Assembly (NCBI RefSeq): GCF_012927305.1
Contig: NZ_JABBGH010000004.1
Span: 62,001-126,000, forward strand
Length of the DNA stretch: 64,000 nucleotides
Source: Hymenobacter polaris
Lineage (GTDB): Bacteria > Bacteroidota > Bacteroidia > Cytophagales > Hymenobacteraceae
Reading direction: 5' to 3'
How positions within the stretch are numbered: position 1 is the stretch's first letter; each line of letters starts with the position of its first letter. Below the pieces are notes generated by a model. The model was not told the DNA's origin. It did not search any database and saw only the letters and a program-made list of their open reading frames with translations. A program made the translations under genes and the position numbers. Positions 52,841 to 61,485 of the stretch are shown here, in pieces.

Positions 52841-53512
52841 ATGCTGTTTAAACTCGCTGTTGACTGTATTATCCTCGCCTATGACCCCGGGGACAACCAG
52901 CTGAAAGTGTTGCTGGTCCAGCGCGAAAACGAACCAGCGAAAGGCCAGTGGGCCCTGCCAGGGGGCTTCGTCGACGAGCCGGAAGATTTTGCCGTGACGG
53001 CCGCGCGTAAGCTGCGGCAGGAAACCGGCGTCACCGTCCCCTACTTAGAACAGGTGCGCGCCTATGCCCTGACCGATCCGACCGTGGGGCAGCGCTTAGC
53101 CTCGGTGAGTTACTATGCCCTACTCGAGTGGGCGCACTACGCGCCGGCGGCCGACCGCACCCACCTGGCGCAATGGTTTGCCTTGCCGCACGTACCCGCG
53201 CTCCCCTTTGACCACGCCCGCAAAGTGCAGGATGCGTGGCAGCGCGTGCAGGAAGCCGCGCGAAATCGACCCGTGCCGTTCTATCTCTTACCGCCGAAGT
53301 TCCCGCTCAACCAACTGCAACGGTTTTACGAAGCACTCTACCAAGCGCCACTGGACAACCGCAACTTTCGCAAATGGGTGAAAGGCCTGCCCTATGTGGA
53401 GGCCCTGGCCGAGCTGGAAACCAACGTGTCGCATCGTCCCAGTCAGCTCTACCAGTTTAAGGCGAGCGCCTATGCGGCCTTTGGCCAGGCAACGCGCTTG
53501 ACCCCCTATTAG
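52841..53512 (+). CDS. NrtR-like transcriptional regulator: degenerate Nudix domain plus winged helix
   Basis: 223 residues. The N-terminal Nudix fold (1-140) has a decayed Nudix box starting at G42 (GFVDEPEDFAVTAARKLRQETG): the catalytic REx2EE is RKLRQE, so it is probably non-hydrolytic and ligand-sensing. The C-terminal part (about 150-220) resembles the winged helix of NrtR-type regulators (FPLNQLQRFYEALY, NRNFRKWV, RPSQLYQFK). Known NrtR proteins sense ADP-ribose-like molecules and repress NAD or sugar genes. It is divergent from a nucleoside hydrolase, with two palindromic operators in between, pointing to control of ribonucleoside salvage. Confidence 0.9.
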   Translation: MLFKLAVDCIILAYDPGDNQLKVLLVQRENEPAKGQWALPGGFVDEPEDFAVTAARKLRQETGVTVPYLEQVRAYALTDPTVGQRLASVSYYALLEWAHYAPAADRTHLAQWFALPHVPALPFDHARKVQDAWQRVQEAARNRPVPFYLLPPKFPLNQLQRFYEALYQAPLDNRNFRKWVKGLPYVEALAELETNVSHRPSQLYQFKASAYAAFGQATRLTPY

Positions 53513-53757
53513 GAATCGGCTAGCTAATAGCTAGGAAAAGGATGTTACTTAAAAAAGGCGCACCTTCCTGACGCATCAGTTTTGGAGTTACTGAAGCCCC
53601 TCCACACGCTAGGAATGCACTTAGCAAGGACTTTCTGAGCCACTTGCGCGGAAATGGACTTTCTGAACCCCCGCAGGGTGCCTGTTGACTAACCTAGGTG
53701 AAAAGCAGTAAGTGGGATAATTAACTACTTTTAGCAAGCCACTTCAACCCTTCTTGC

Positions 53758-54501
53758 TTGCGTTCACCTCTAGTTCTATTGCCCTCCACTTTTAAGAACT
53801 TGCTCCTATGCTTTGCTACTTTGCTTTATGGGCTGAGTGCCTGTTCAAAGGGCGACGAAAGGCCACCTGTGACCAAATTACAATCTGAGCAGGCGGAGAG
53901 GGATTTTATCTTAAAGCAGGTTTATTCGGGGCAGTATTGCTTTGGCACGCGCTTCTACTGGCGCGATAGTTTGCGCAACGTACACGATATCTGTCAGGTG
54001 AGGAGCCAGCGCTGGGATTCGGTCAATCACGTGCATGTGGAGTTGCATGGATGGCCAGGACGACACTACTGTGACAAGAACCGATTTATTGTGCTTCGCC
54101 AAGGGAGTAAAAAATGGTTCGTGCCGTTCTGCGACGAAACGAGACTAGGGGAAAAGACCAATACAGATACAACGTTTTTCCAGACAGATTTGGTGGTTAC
54201 CCGCCCGTTGAATGCTGCTTTGAATGGCTTAGTCTTACGCGATCGGTCGTTGTTTTTAACTACCTTTCTTGACGCGCTTTTGCCGCATCGACGCCTCACC
54301 CACGCCAATTACAAGACCCTCTTAGATGCCAAAACGAGAGCCTACCTTCAGCCACTACTGGCGAGCCCAAAGCGCTATTTCTATCGCATGGTACCAAGTG
54401 GGCTGAACGAGAACGTGATTTGGGAGTTTGATGATACACAAGTGGATGGATTGCATGTACGGCTGATCCGACCAATGTGGTATAAATGCTTCGAACTATA
54501 G
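53758..54501 (+). CDS. Lipoprotein of unknown function
   Basis: 247 residues from an apparent TTG start at 53758; no ATG precedes the signal sequence in frame. The lipobox is LSACSKG (Cys at 29). The mature part is mixed alpha/beta with several Cys (QYCFGTRFYW, HDICQVRSQRW, HYCDKNRF, VPFCDE), perhaps forming disulphides in the periplasm. No family recognised. A TACTTTTA box lies about 30 nt upstream, as also seen before the recombinase at 20515. Confidence 0.7.
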   Translation: MRSPLVLLPSTFKNLLLCFATLLYGLSACSKGDERPPVTKLQSEQAERDFILKQVYSGQYCFGTRFYWRDSLRNVHDICQVRSQRWDSVNHVHVELHGWPGRHYCDKNRFIVLRQGSKKWFVPFCDETRLGEKTNTDTTFFQTDLVVTRPLNAALNGLVLRDRSLFLTTFLDALLPHRRLTHANYKTLLDAKTRAYLQPLLASPKRYFYRMVPSGLNENVIWEFDDTQVDGLHVRLIRPMWYKCFEL

Positions 54502-54673
54502 CAAGCCCGGAGCAGACAGACTACAGTTTGTAAAACGTCCCTAGGCTTGACTAGGTAAGCCTCACACTGGAGGCGTTCGAAAAACCCTCTTGAAAAAGGC
54601 CCCAAAAACCTGCGTTTTCGGGGCCTTTGGCGTGGGTAGGAAAGCCGTTCGAAAAACAGTAGGTTTGCGAACG

Positions 54674-54946
54674 ATGAACGTCTTTCACTTAGAGAATAAG
54701 ATTCACCCTAAGCTAGCGGTGCAGCTAGAGCCGTGGGCAGAGGTATCCTACCTGCGTCAAGGAGAAACATTGACCTTGACGCAGCCACCTGAACTAAAGG
54801 GCGGCTATTTCGTGGTCTTTTATGAAGCAGATTCAGTATCCGTCCTGATAGACGGCGAATTTGACTACCCACAGACTTTTATTGATGGTGAGCTAGTTGA
54901 GCCATTCAATGATTTCACGGTCTATCTTACGAAGCCCGCATCATGA
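54674..54946 (+). CDS. Small uncharacterised protein coupled to a serine recombinase
   Basis: 90 residues from ATG 54674; upstream in-frame codons are not convincing. Acidic and beta-rich (MNVFHLENKIHPKLAVQLEP ... GGYFVVFYEADSVSVLIDGEF). Its stop overlaps the ATG of the following recombinase (ATGA), so the two are translationally coupled. No family recognised. Confidence 0.65.
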   Translation: MNVFHLENKIHPKLAVQLEPWAEVSYLRQGETLTLTQPPELKGGYFVVFYEADSVSVLIDGEFDYPQTFIDGELVEPFNDFTVYLTKPAS

Positions 54947-55524
54947 CCGCTGCCATCTATGCTCGTATCTCGACTAAAGACAAAGGCCAGACCAACGAAA
55001 ACCAACTCCGCGAGCTGCGCGCTTTTGCCGAGCGCCTAGGCTACACCCCCTATCAGGAGTACTGCGACAAGGAAAGCGGCGGTAGCAGTGAGCGGCCACA
55101 GTTTCAGCAACTCTTTGTCGATGCCCACCAGCGGCGCTTCGACGTGGTCCTATTTTGGAGCCTCGACCGCTTCAGCCGCGAGGGCGTGACCGAAACGCTT
55201 AACCACTTGCAGAAGCTGCAAGCGGCCGGGGTGCAGTTCAAGTCCTTTACGGAACAGTACCTCGACAGTACGGGGATGTTCCGTGAGGCCATCATCGGCT
55301 TTCTAGCGGCCATCGCCAAGCAGGAGCGCGTGCGCTTTTCCGAGCGCATCAAGGCTGGCCAGGCTCGCAGTAGTAAGGCTCCTGGCCGGCCAGCGCTGGC
55401 CGACGAGGTGGTGACCGAATTGCGGCGCTTGCGTGGGGAAGGTCTCAGCTTCAAGAAGATTCAGCTGGCCACTGGCGTGCCGGTGGCTACCATGCATAAA
55501 TACTTAGTAGCAGCACCCGCTTAG
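54943..55524 (+). CDS. Serine recombinase of the resolvase/invertase family
   Basis: 193 residues. The nucleophile is S10 in YARISTKDKGQ; also ESGGSSERPQF, VLFWSLDRFSREGV and the helix AIIGFLAAIAKQERVRFSERI. The C-terminal helix-turn-helix is LSFKKIQLATGVPVATMHKYL. It is distinct in sequence from the two recombinases at 13417 and 20515. Coupled to a 90-residue unknown protein, with no transposase nearby; it could be an element remnant or a local invertase. I saw no flanking inverted repeats of invertase type. Confidence 0.9.
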   Translation: MTAAIYARISTKDKGQTNENQLRELRAFAERLGYTPYQEYCDKESGGSSERPQFQQLFVDAHQRRFDVVLFWSLDRFSREGVTETLNHLQKLQAAGVQFKSFTEQYLDSTGMFREAIIGFLAAIAKQERVRFSERIKAGQARSSKAPGRPALADEVVTELRRLRGEGLSFKKIQLATGVPVATMHKYLVAAPA

Positions 55525-55548
55525 CCCTCTTTTGCGGACCAAAAAACG

Positions 55549-55947
55549 ATGGAGCTTGCCTACAGCATTGACCAATTAATTGCCCTCGATACGGCAGCGG
55601 GCTATTTCGATTTGCATAACTGCTACGACGTGGTGCGGGTGCACCGCACGGCGACAACGTGTTACGTAGGCTTCGCCAAATTAACGGGCGAGTGGGTAAA
55701 GCCGACCGAGCCCGCGTACATAACCCTCGTCTTTGAGCAGACCACCTTTCTGCAACTCAGTGAGGGGTTGCACTTTCCTATCGGTCTCGAATACATCGGC
55801 TTCAAAGAGCCACAGGAGTTGGATATGACATGGTTTATGCCGCAGCCAGGCAGTGGGCCTGTGCATCTGGTGCTTGGGCTTGACGACGAGGCGTTTATCC
55901 GCATTGGGGCCACCGCGTCTTATTGTCTGTATGGACCGGTGGCCTAA
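55549..55947 (+). CDS. Uncharacterised protein
   Basis: 132 residues from ATG 55549, 24 nt after the recombinase stop. Beta-rich, soluble, acidic, with no signal peptide (MELAYSIDQLIALDTAAGYFDL ... GFKEPQELDMTWFMP). Looks like a single small domain. Its position and size are those of immunity-like or orphan accessory proteins, but nothing in the sequence proves a role. Confidence 0.65.
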   Translation: MELAYSIDQLIALDTAAGYFDLHNCYDVVRVHRTATTCYVGFAKLTGEWVKPTEPAYITLVFEQTTFLQLSEGLHFPIGLEYIGFKEPQELDMTWFMPQPGSGPVHLVLGLDDEAFIRIGATASYCLYGPVA

Positions 55948-55976
55948 ACGAATACAGCAGAAGGCTATCCTGAACC

Positions 55977-56013
55977 TGTCACATTTTAAGAGGTTCGTTT
56001 AAGAAATGTGACA
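55977..56013. repeat. 10-bp inverted repeat between two small genes
   Basis: TGTCACATTT (55977-55986) pairs with AAATGTGACA (56004-56013) across a 17-nt loop, 30 nt after a stop codon. It may be a hairpin terminator without a T-run, or a binding site. Confidence 0.45.
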
Positions 56014-56114
56014 AGCTCGGTGATAGTAATTGATACCAATGATTTAATAAGGCTTGGCACTAAACATCTGCTAGACCTCACCCATAGCTTAGTAGCTTCA
56101 AGTTGTCTCCCCTT

Positions 56115-56582
56115 ATGGAAATCAGTAGCATTGACCAGGAAATAACGGATTTTGATTGGTACGCGGTAGACCCAAACGGCTATCTCGTGCAGTTTTCCTC
56201 CTGTGGTGGCACCCTGCCTAGCTCGGTTGCTTCATCCAGTGAGGCCCTATCCCAGTTGCATCACTACTTCCTCACCCTATCCACGGAAACTACCACGGCC
56301 CATTTTAACCCTAACCTACCAGTGGTAGTACCAAGCTTATCAGATAGTCACGCCTATAATCGCTACATCCAGGCCTACGCTACTTCCGCTAAGCGCGGGC
56401 TATTCGTTTTTGATAAAACTGACCTAGCTGATTACGATAATTACTATCATCTGGTCGCTTACCCGGCTAGGCCACTCTTGCTCACAGAGCTTCCACCAGC
56501 TATTAGGGCGTTGATTTCTCGCACTCGTTTACCTTTTGCGATAGCCAGTATCGCTACGCTGAACGCAAACGACATCAACTAG
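56115..56582 (+). CDS. Uncharacterised protein, possibly immunity-like
   Basis: 155 residues from ATG 56115. It begins with a pattern often seen in small orphan proteins of toxin-immunity regions (ITDFDWYAVDPNGYLVQFSSCGGTLP), then an alpha/beta body and a hydrophobic stretch near the end (YYHLVAYPARPLLLTELPP). No catalytic motif. The immunity suggestion is weak and rests on resemblance only. Confidence 0.6.
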   Translation: MEISSIDQEITDFDWYAVDPNGYLVQFSSCGGTLPSSVASSSEALSQLHHYFLTLSTETTTAHFNPNLPVVVPSLSDSHAYNRYIQAYATSAKRGLFVFDKTDLADYDNYYHLVAYPARPLLLTELPPAIRALISRTRLPFAIASIATLNANDIN

Positions 56583-56791
56583 GAATTAAGCACCCCCTTT
56601 AGGAGTAAGAAGATAGGACTTTAGGCACAATGACAAGTAGCTCTTTTCTCGCTCTTCTCCTGGGAATAGTTGAATAACATAATCTTTCTTCTCGGACAAA
56701 CCTTGGAATATGTGCGTTTTTACCCTCAATGGCACTAGCTGCAAATTATAGTACTTTGGCGGAGAACCATCTCTACCAAAGAGCATTCATT

Positions 56792-57862
56792 ATGACTGGC
56801 AAGACGGTACTTATCTATTTAATATTCTTCCTAGTAGCCTGCTCTGCCGACCGCAAACCAGTCGATGACAGCCGAGAGCATGTGAGACTGCTCTGGCGAA
56901 ACCCTAGCCTCAATTGGGTAACTTCTTCGCTCCTTCTGAAGGATAGTCTGCTCTATTTTGGAAGCTTCGACAACGCGTTTTGCACGGCTAATCTAGCCGA
57001 TGGCAAACTCAAATTAGCTTTTAAAACGGGGGATGCCCCATACTATCAACCCGTTATTTCCGGGAATAGAGTATACTTCTCCAGCTTTGACTTAAACGTG
57101 TACTGCCTCGATTCCTCGGGCAAGCTAGTTTGGAAGCGGAAAACAGCTAGCCGCGTTAAGAATGAGCTGCTTGCGCGAGATAGCATCTTGTACATTCCAG
57201 TCCGCCATGATGGCTTGTGGGCAGTAAAGGCGCGTACTGGCGAGACTATTTGGCACTTGTCGCAACCCAGCGTAAGCTTGTCAACCAACCAGCCTCTGTT
57301 GCGAGCCGATAGACTTTACGTTGGTATGTGGGGACTGTCGGACAGCTTAGTAGCAGTAGATAGCAAAACAGGTAAGCTAGAGTGGGCCATTAGTTATCCG
57401 AACTATACTAGTTCGGACCCCGTCGCCTCACCCGAAGGATTGGTGGTATGCAACGATAGATATTACAAGGGCGGGCAAGTTAAATTACTCGACTATGCGA
57501 GCAGCAAAGAAATCTGGAATACGGCTTTGAAGTGTGAGGCTCTATTCAAACCGCTTGTGCAAGACAGTCAAGTTATTGTGGCTACGTACGATGAACAAGT
57601 GGTTTGTCTGAGTACTAGCACGGGAAAGCTGTTGTGGGTCACTAAATTACAACCGAAAGAAGAGGTAGCTACTCAGTTTTGTCGCTTCCAGCAAGGCATC
57701 TATTTTGGTACCACGGCTCGCAATTTGTACTGCCTGGATAGCCAGACCGGTAAGCTTCTTTTCAAGGAGGCTTTTAACTACGGCCTATCAGACCCGCTCG
57801 TGGCAAACAGGAAGCTCTACATTCCCACCGGGGGCAACGAACTCTGGTGTTTGAAAGAGTAA
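56792..57862 (+). CDS. PQQ-like beta-propeller lipoprotein
   Basis: 356 residues from ATG 56792, which begins a lipoprotein signal (LIYLIFFLVACSADR, Cys at about 16). The rest is a series of about seven PQQ/BamB-type blades: LYFGSFDNAFCTANLADGKL, VYCLDSSGKLVWKRKT, LWAVKARTGETIWHL, LVAVDSKTGKLEWAI, VVCLSTSTGKLLWVT, LYCLDSQTGKLLF. It lacks dehydrogenase motifs, so it is probably a binding or scaffold propeller at a membrane. The partner is unknown. Confidence 0.85.
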   Translation: MTGKTVLIYLIFFLVACSADRKPVDDSREHVRLLWRNPSLNWVTSSLLLKDSLLYFGSFDNAFCTANLADGKLKLAFKTGDAPYYQPVISGNRVYFSSFDLNVYCLDSSGKLVWKRKTASRVKNELLARDSILYIPVRHDGLWAVKARTGETIWHLSQPSVSLSTNQPLLRADRLYVGMWGLSDSLVAVDSKTGKLEWAISYPNYTSSDPVASPEGLVVCNDRYYKGGQVKLLDYASSKEIWNTALKCEALFKPLVQDSQVIVATYDEQVVCLSTSTGKLLWVTKLQPKEEVATQFCRFQQGIYFGTTARNLYCLDSQTGKLLFKEAFNYGLSDPLVANRKLYIPTGGNELWCLKE

Positions 57863-58381
57863 CACCCAGCTTATAATAGGCCGAATAACCCGTTTTACGT
57901 GTTGCAGTCCACGGTATCTAGAATGTAAAAGAGGGGCCTATAACGTTTATTGAACCCACGATTACTTGACGTTATAAGCTCAGCGATTCAGGGATTTGCT
58001 TTTTGCCTGTCTTTACGCGCTACACCGACTAGTAGGCCCTCCTTGCTAGCCTCATTCGATGGCAGTAAGGGCTATGTATAATTAGCCCCCTTCGCGGCCT
58101 TATCACCAGCAGAGAAGCTGCTGGGCTACCGAGTTGGGGGTTCCCCTTATTAGTAACAATACCTTGCAAAGAGTCGAAAAAAAGCGCGGTACGGGGGGCT
58201 GGTTTATTGGCGTGCGGTGCTTAGAAATGCAGCGGAGGCGCTCCTCAGGGTAGCAAATCATTCTAAAGTAGGCCTGGCTTTAGGCCAGGTAGCTGGCAGC
58301 CCCTGCGCAGCTGAGCCCTGACGCGGCTAGCGAGCGAGGCCAGCCAAACGCCCAAGACCCAGACGACCAGCTTAGCTTCCC
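57863..58381. other. Gene-free stretch
   Basis: About 520 nt without a gene. Small inverted repeats occur: ATAACGT (near 57938) with ACGTTAT (near 57970), and CCTGG...CCAGG near 58280 that could be a weak terminator for the converging transporter gene. Confidence 0.4.
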
Positions 58382-59720
58382 TTAGCGGGCGGCGCCCCCC
58401 ACGAACACCCGCTCGGGTAGCCGCGCGGCCACTACCGCAAATAAGGTGACGTTGACCGCCATCAGGGCCACGGAAAACCAGTAGAAATTAGCCCCGTGCA
58501 GGCCCGCCAGCCAGCCGCCCCGCGCCAGGCTGCCGTTGAGCAAGCTCAGCCCCAGGTTGGCCGCCGCAATGGTGAGCACCCACAGGGCCGTGGTGAGACT
58601 TTTTAGGGCCTTGGGCGCGTGGGTGTAGGCGTACTCCAAGCCCGTGATGGCCACCGTGATGACGCCGCTCGCCAGCACGCAGTAGGCCAGCACCTGCCAC
58701 CAGGCCGAGGGGTGAGCACCCGCGTCGACGCGGCGCTGCACCGCGCCCACGATGCCCACCGCCAACGCCGCCACCACCATGCCCGCCCCCAGGCGCCGCA
58801 GCGGCGTGGCGCGCACCCCGCGCCGGGCCAGGGCCGGGTAGAGGCCATAGGTGAGCAGCGGGTTCAGCCCAATGCCGAACACAATGCCGGCCAGCTGCAG
58901 CTGCTCGGCCAGCGGCGTGAAGCACGGCCACAATTCGCGGTTGAGGTGGGTGGCCTGTAAGACCCACTCCGAGGCGCTTTGCTCGTTGAGCATCCACAGC
59001 ACGGGCACGAACACCGCGCCGATGCGGCGCAGGGCCGCCCGGCCCCAGCGTCTGGCGCAGGCCGGCCCGCAGGCCGGTGGGTGGCACCCGCACGTAGCGC
59101 CGCCGCCCCAGCCAAAAGAGGAATGTCGCCGTGGCCATCAGTAGCCCCGGCACCCCGAAAGCTACCGCCGGCCCGTGGTGAGCATAGAGCAATGGGGTGA
59201 GCACCGTGGCCAGTGCCGCCCCCATGTCGATAGCTAGCTGAAACCAGCCGTAGGCTTTGGGCAACAGTACCGCGTTGGCCGGGGTGAATTGGTCACCGAG
59301 GTTGGCCGTCACGCTCGACTTGATGCCGCCCATGCCCACCGCCACCACCAGCAGCCCCAGCCGGAAACCGGTTAGGTTGGCGTGAAAAGCGGCCAGCAGC
59401 GCGTGCCCGCCGCAGTACAACAGGGACAGATAGAGGATAACGCGATACTTGCCCAGGACCCAGTCGGCCAGCAGGGCCCCTACCACTGGCAGCGCATAGC
59501 CCAGCGCCACAAACGAATGCACCAGCTCATTGGCGCGGGCCTCGGCCCCGGCCGTGAAGGGCGTGTGGTGGGTGGGGTTGAAGAAATGCGCCACCAGAAA
59601 CGTGGGTAGGATGGTGAGCATGCCGTAGTAGCTGAACCGCTCGGCTACTTCGCTGCCGATGAGGAAGGGCACCGACGTCGGGAAGGCGGGGGCGGGCGCA
59701 GCGGAAGCCGAAGGAAGCAT
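58382..59720 (-). pseudogene. POT/PTR2 family peptide transporter, frameshifted
   Basis: The N-terminal half (ATG 59718-59720) shows family signatures: ERFSYYGM, GYALPVVGALLADWVLGKYR and GMGGIKSSVTANLGDQF. The frame then shifts at about 59035-59046, where removing one base in a GGGGCC run restores LGRAALRRIGAVF and joins the C-terminal half (FVPVLWMLNEQSASEW ... to 58382). The complete protein would be about 445 residues with about 12 transmembrane helices, a proton-coupled di/tripeptide importer. The single-base insertion lies in a GC homopolymer-rich spot, so a sequencing error is possible. Confidence 0.88.
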
Positions 59721-59958
59721 AGGCGAGGGCGGGGCCGCCGCAGGGGCCCGTTAGGTGGCGGCAAAGTAAGCTACCCAGCGCCCAAGCCGGCGGAGTAGTC
59801 GGCGGTATCGCCGCGTGACGGAAGTGGCAGACGCCTTCGGTAGGTCGCCTCCTAGGTCTACCCAAAAGGGTCGTGTTGGCAGTTAGTCGCGGGTTACCGC
59901 GGCTGACCAGGACGTGGGGTAGCAGGCTGGCCAGGCCTTGAGCCAGCTCGCCCAGTGC

Positions 59959-61356
59959 TTACTTCGTGGTAGCGACCTGCTGCAAGTGCTGGCGCAAGCT
60001 GTCCAAGGCGGCCGGCGAGAGGTAACGCCCATCCGCCACGACGCCCACAATGCGGCGCGTATTGGCAATATCGACTATGGGATTGGCGCTGAGCAGGACC
60101 AGGTCAGCTAACCGGCCCGCCTGCACCGCCCCAAAGTCCTGCTGGCGGTGGTAAAACAGGGCGGGGTTAAGCGTCGCCGTTTGCAAGGCCTCGAGCGGGG
60201 TAAAGCCAGCCGCCACAAAGCGCTGCAGTTCTAGGTGTAAACTCACGCCGGGAATTAAGTCTACGCCCGCCGGCATATCCGTCCCAGCCAGAAAACCCAC
60301 GTGCGCGGCGTGCAGCTTGCGCACGAGGCCCAACTCGTGGTCCACAAACCGGGCGCGCACCGCCAGCGGGTCCGTATCTAGGCTGCGGGCGATGCCGAGT
60401 TGGGCCTTGGGCCAGCGCTGCAGCACCCAACTGCGCCCCGCGTAGGCTAGGTCGGGGTCCTGCCGCCACGCCAGGCTATCGACCAGCCATTGGCCGCGCT
60501 CCCAGAGCAGCGTCGGGCACTGCCACACCGGTGGCCGCTGCTGGCTCAGCCACCGGATGAACGCCGCTTCGCGGGCCGGGTCGTAGGTGGCCAGCAGGCG
60601 GGCCGGCAGCTTGGCCCCACCCGCCACAAACTGGTCTTCCGCGGTGGAACTCGCCTCAAACACGCCAATCAGGTGCTCGAAGCTGCGCTGGCCGGCCGCC
60701 ACCGCTTCCCGGGCCCGCACGGCGTCGGGCACGTGCCCTTCGAACGGCAACCCGCGGGCCTGGGCCTCGTGAGCAATGGCAAAATAGGCCGCGCGGGGCA
60801 CCAGCGACTGAATTTTAATAAAGTCCACGCCCCGGCGCTGGAGCATCGCCACGGCGCGGCGCCCGTCCTCGGCCGTAGCAATGGCTATCGACGCTTTGTA
60901 GGGCGATTTCGGCCCGTCGAGCATCGGCCCGCTCACCACCAGGCGGGGTCCGAGCAGCTGGTGAGCGGCCACGGCGGCGCGGGCGTACAAAATAGAATCC
61001 AACTCGCTGCCCATGTCGCGAATCCCCGTGACGCCGCTCACCACCAGCAGGGGCAGAATCAGCTGGGTGCCGGCGCTCGCCGTCCCGTCAAAGTAGACGT
61101 GGGTGTGCATGTCCCACAACCCTGGAATCAGGTACTGCCCCCGGGCATCCACTACGTGCCCCTTGCCGGGCGCGGTGCGGGTGGCCGGCCCCACCTGCAC
61201 AATGCGCCGGTCCCTAATCACCACCGTTTGGTCGGGCTGAATCTGGCCCGTGGCCACGTCCACCACGTTGGCGTGCACGAACGAGAGGTCTTGCGCCCGT
61301 CCTGCCCACCCGCTAAGCAGCAGGAGCACCAGCAGCTGTAGGAACGTAGTAACCAT
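59959..61356 (-). CDS. Exported amidohydrolase family protein
   Basis: 465 residues from the ATG at 61356, where a signal peptide starts (MVTTFLQLLVLLLLSGWAGRAQ); the frame extends 35 codons further upstream. Metal-binding motifs of the imidazolonepropionase-like amidohydrolases: PGLWDMHTHVYFDG, GHVPD, a conserved Lys after DFIKIQ, and FLAGTDMP. The C-terminal composite domain carries LADLVLLSANPI and VVADGRY. It hydrolyses an amide or ester bond of an unknown substrate, possibly a peptide-like compound. The peptide transporter gene follows on the same strand, 239 nt away. Confidence 0.92.
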   Translation of the reverse strand: MVTTFLQLLVLLLLSGWAGRAQDLSFVHANVVDVATGQIQPDQTVVIRDRRIVQVGPATRTAPGKGHVVDARGQYLIPGLWDMHTHVYFDGTASAGTQLILPLLVVSGVTGIRDMGSELDSILYARAAVAAHQLLGPRLVVSGPMLDGPKSPYKASIAIATAEDGRRAVAMLQRRGVDFIKIQSLVPRAAYFAIAHEAQARGLPFEGHVPDAVRAREAVAAGQRSFEHLIGVFEASSTAEDQFVAGGAKLPARLLATYDPAREAAFIRWLSQQRPPVWQCPTLLWERGQWLVDSLAWRQDPDLAYAGRSWVLQRWPKAQLGIARSLDTDPLAVRARFVDHELGLVRKLHAAHVGFLAGTDMPAGVDLIPGVSLHLELQRFVAAGFTPLEALQTATLNPALFYHRQQDFGAVQAGRLADLVLLSANPIVDIANTRRIVGVVADGRYLSPAALDSLRQHLQQVATTK

Positions 61357-61485
61357 GTACAGGATAAGAAAAAAGACGATGGCGAAAAGAGGGGCGCCCG
61401 TGTCAGCTTGGTGGTCAAAGGTAGACGAGCCGACAACCAGCTCCCAAGCGGCCTCTGCCAACTAACCGAACTACCTAACCGAGCA

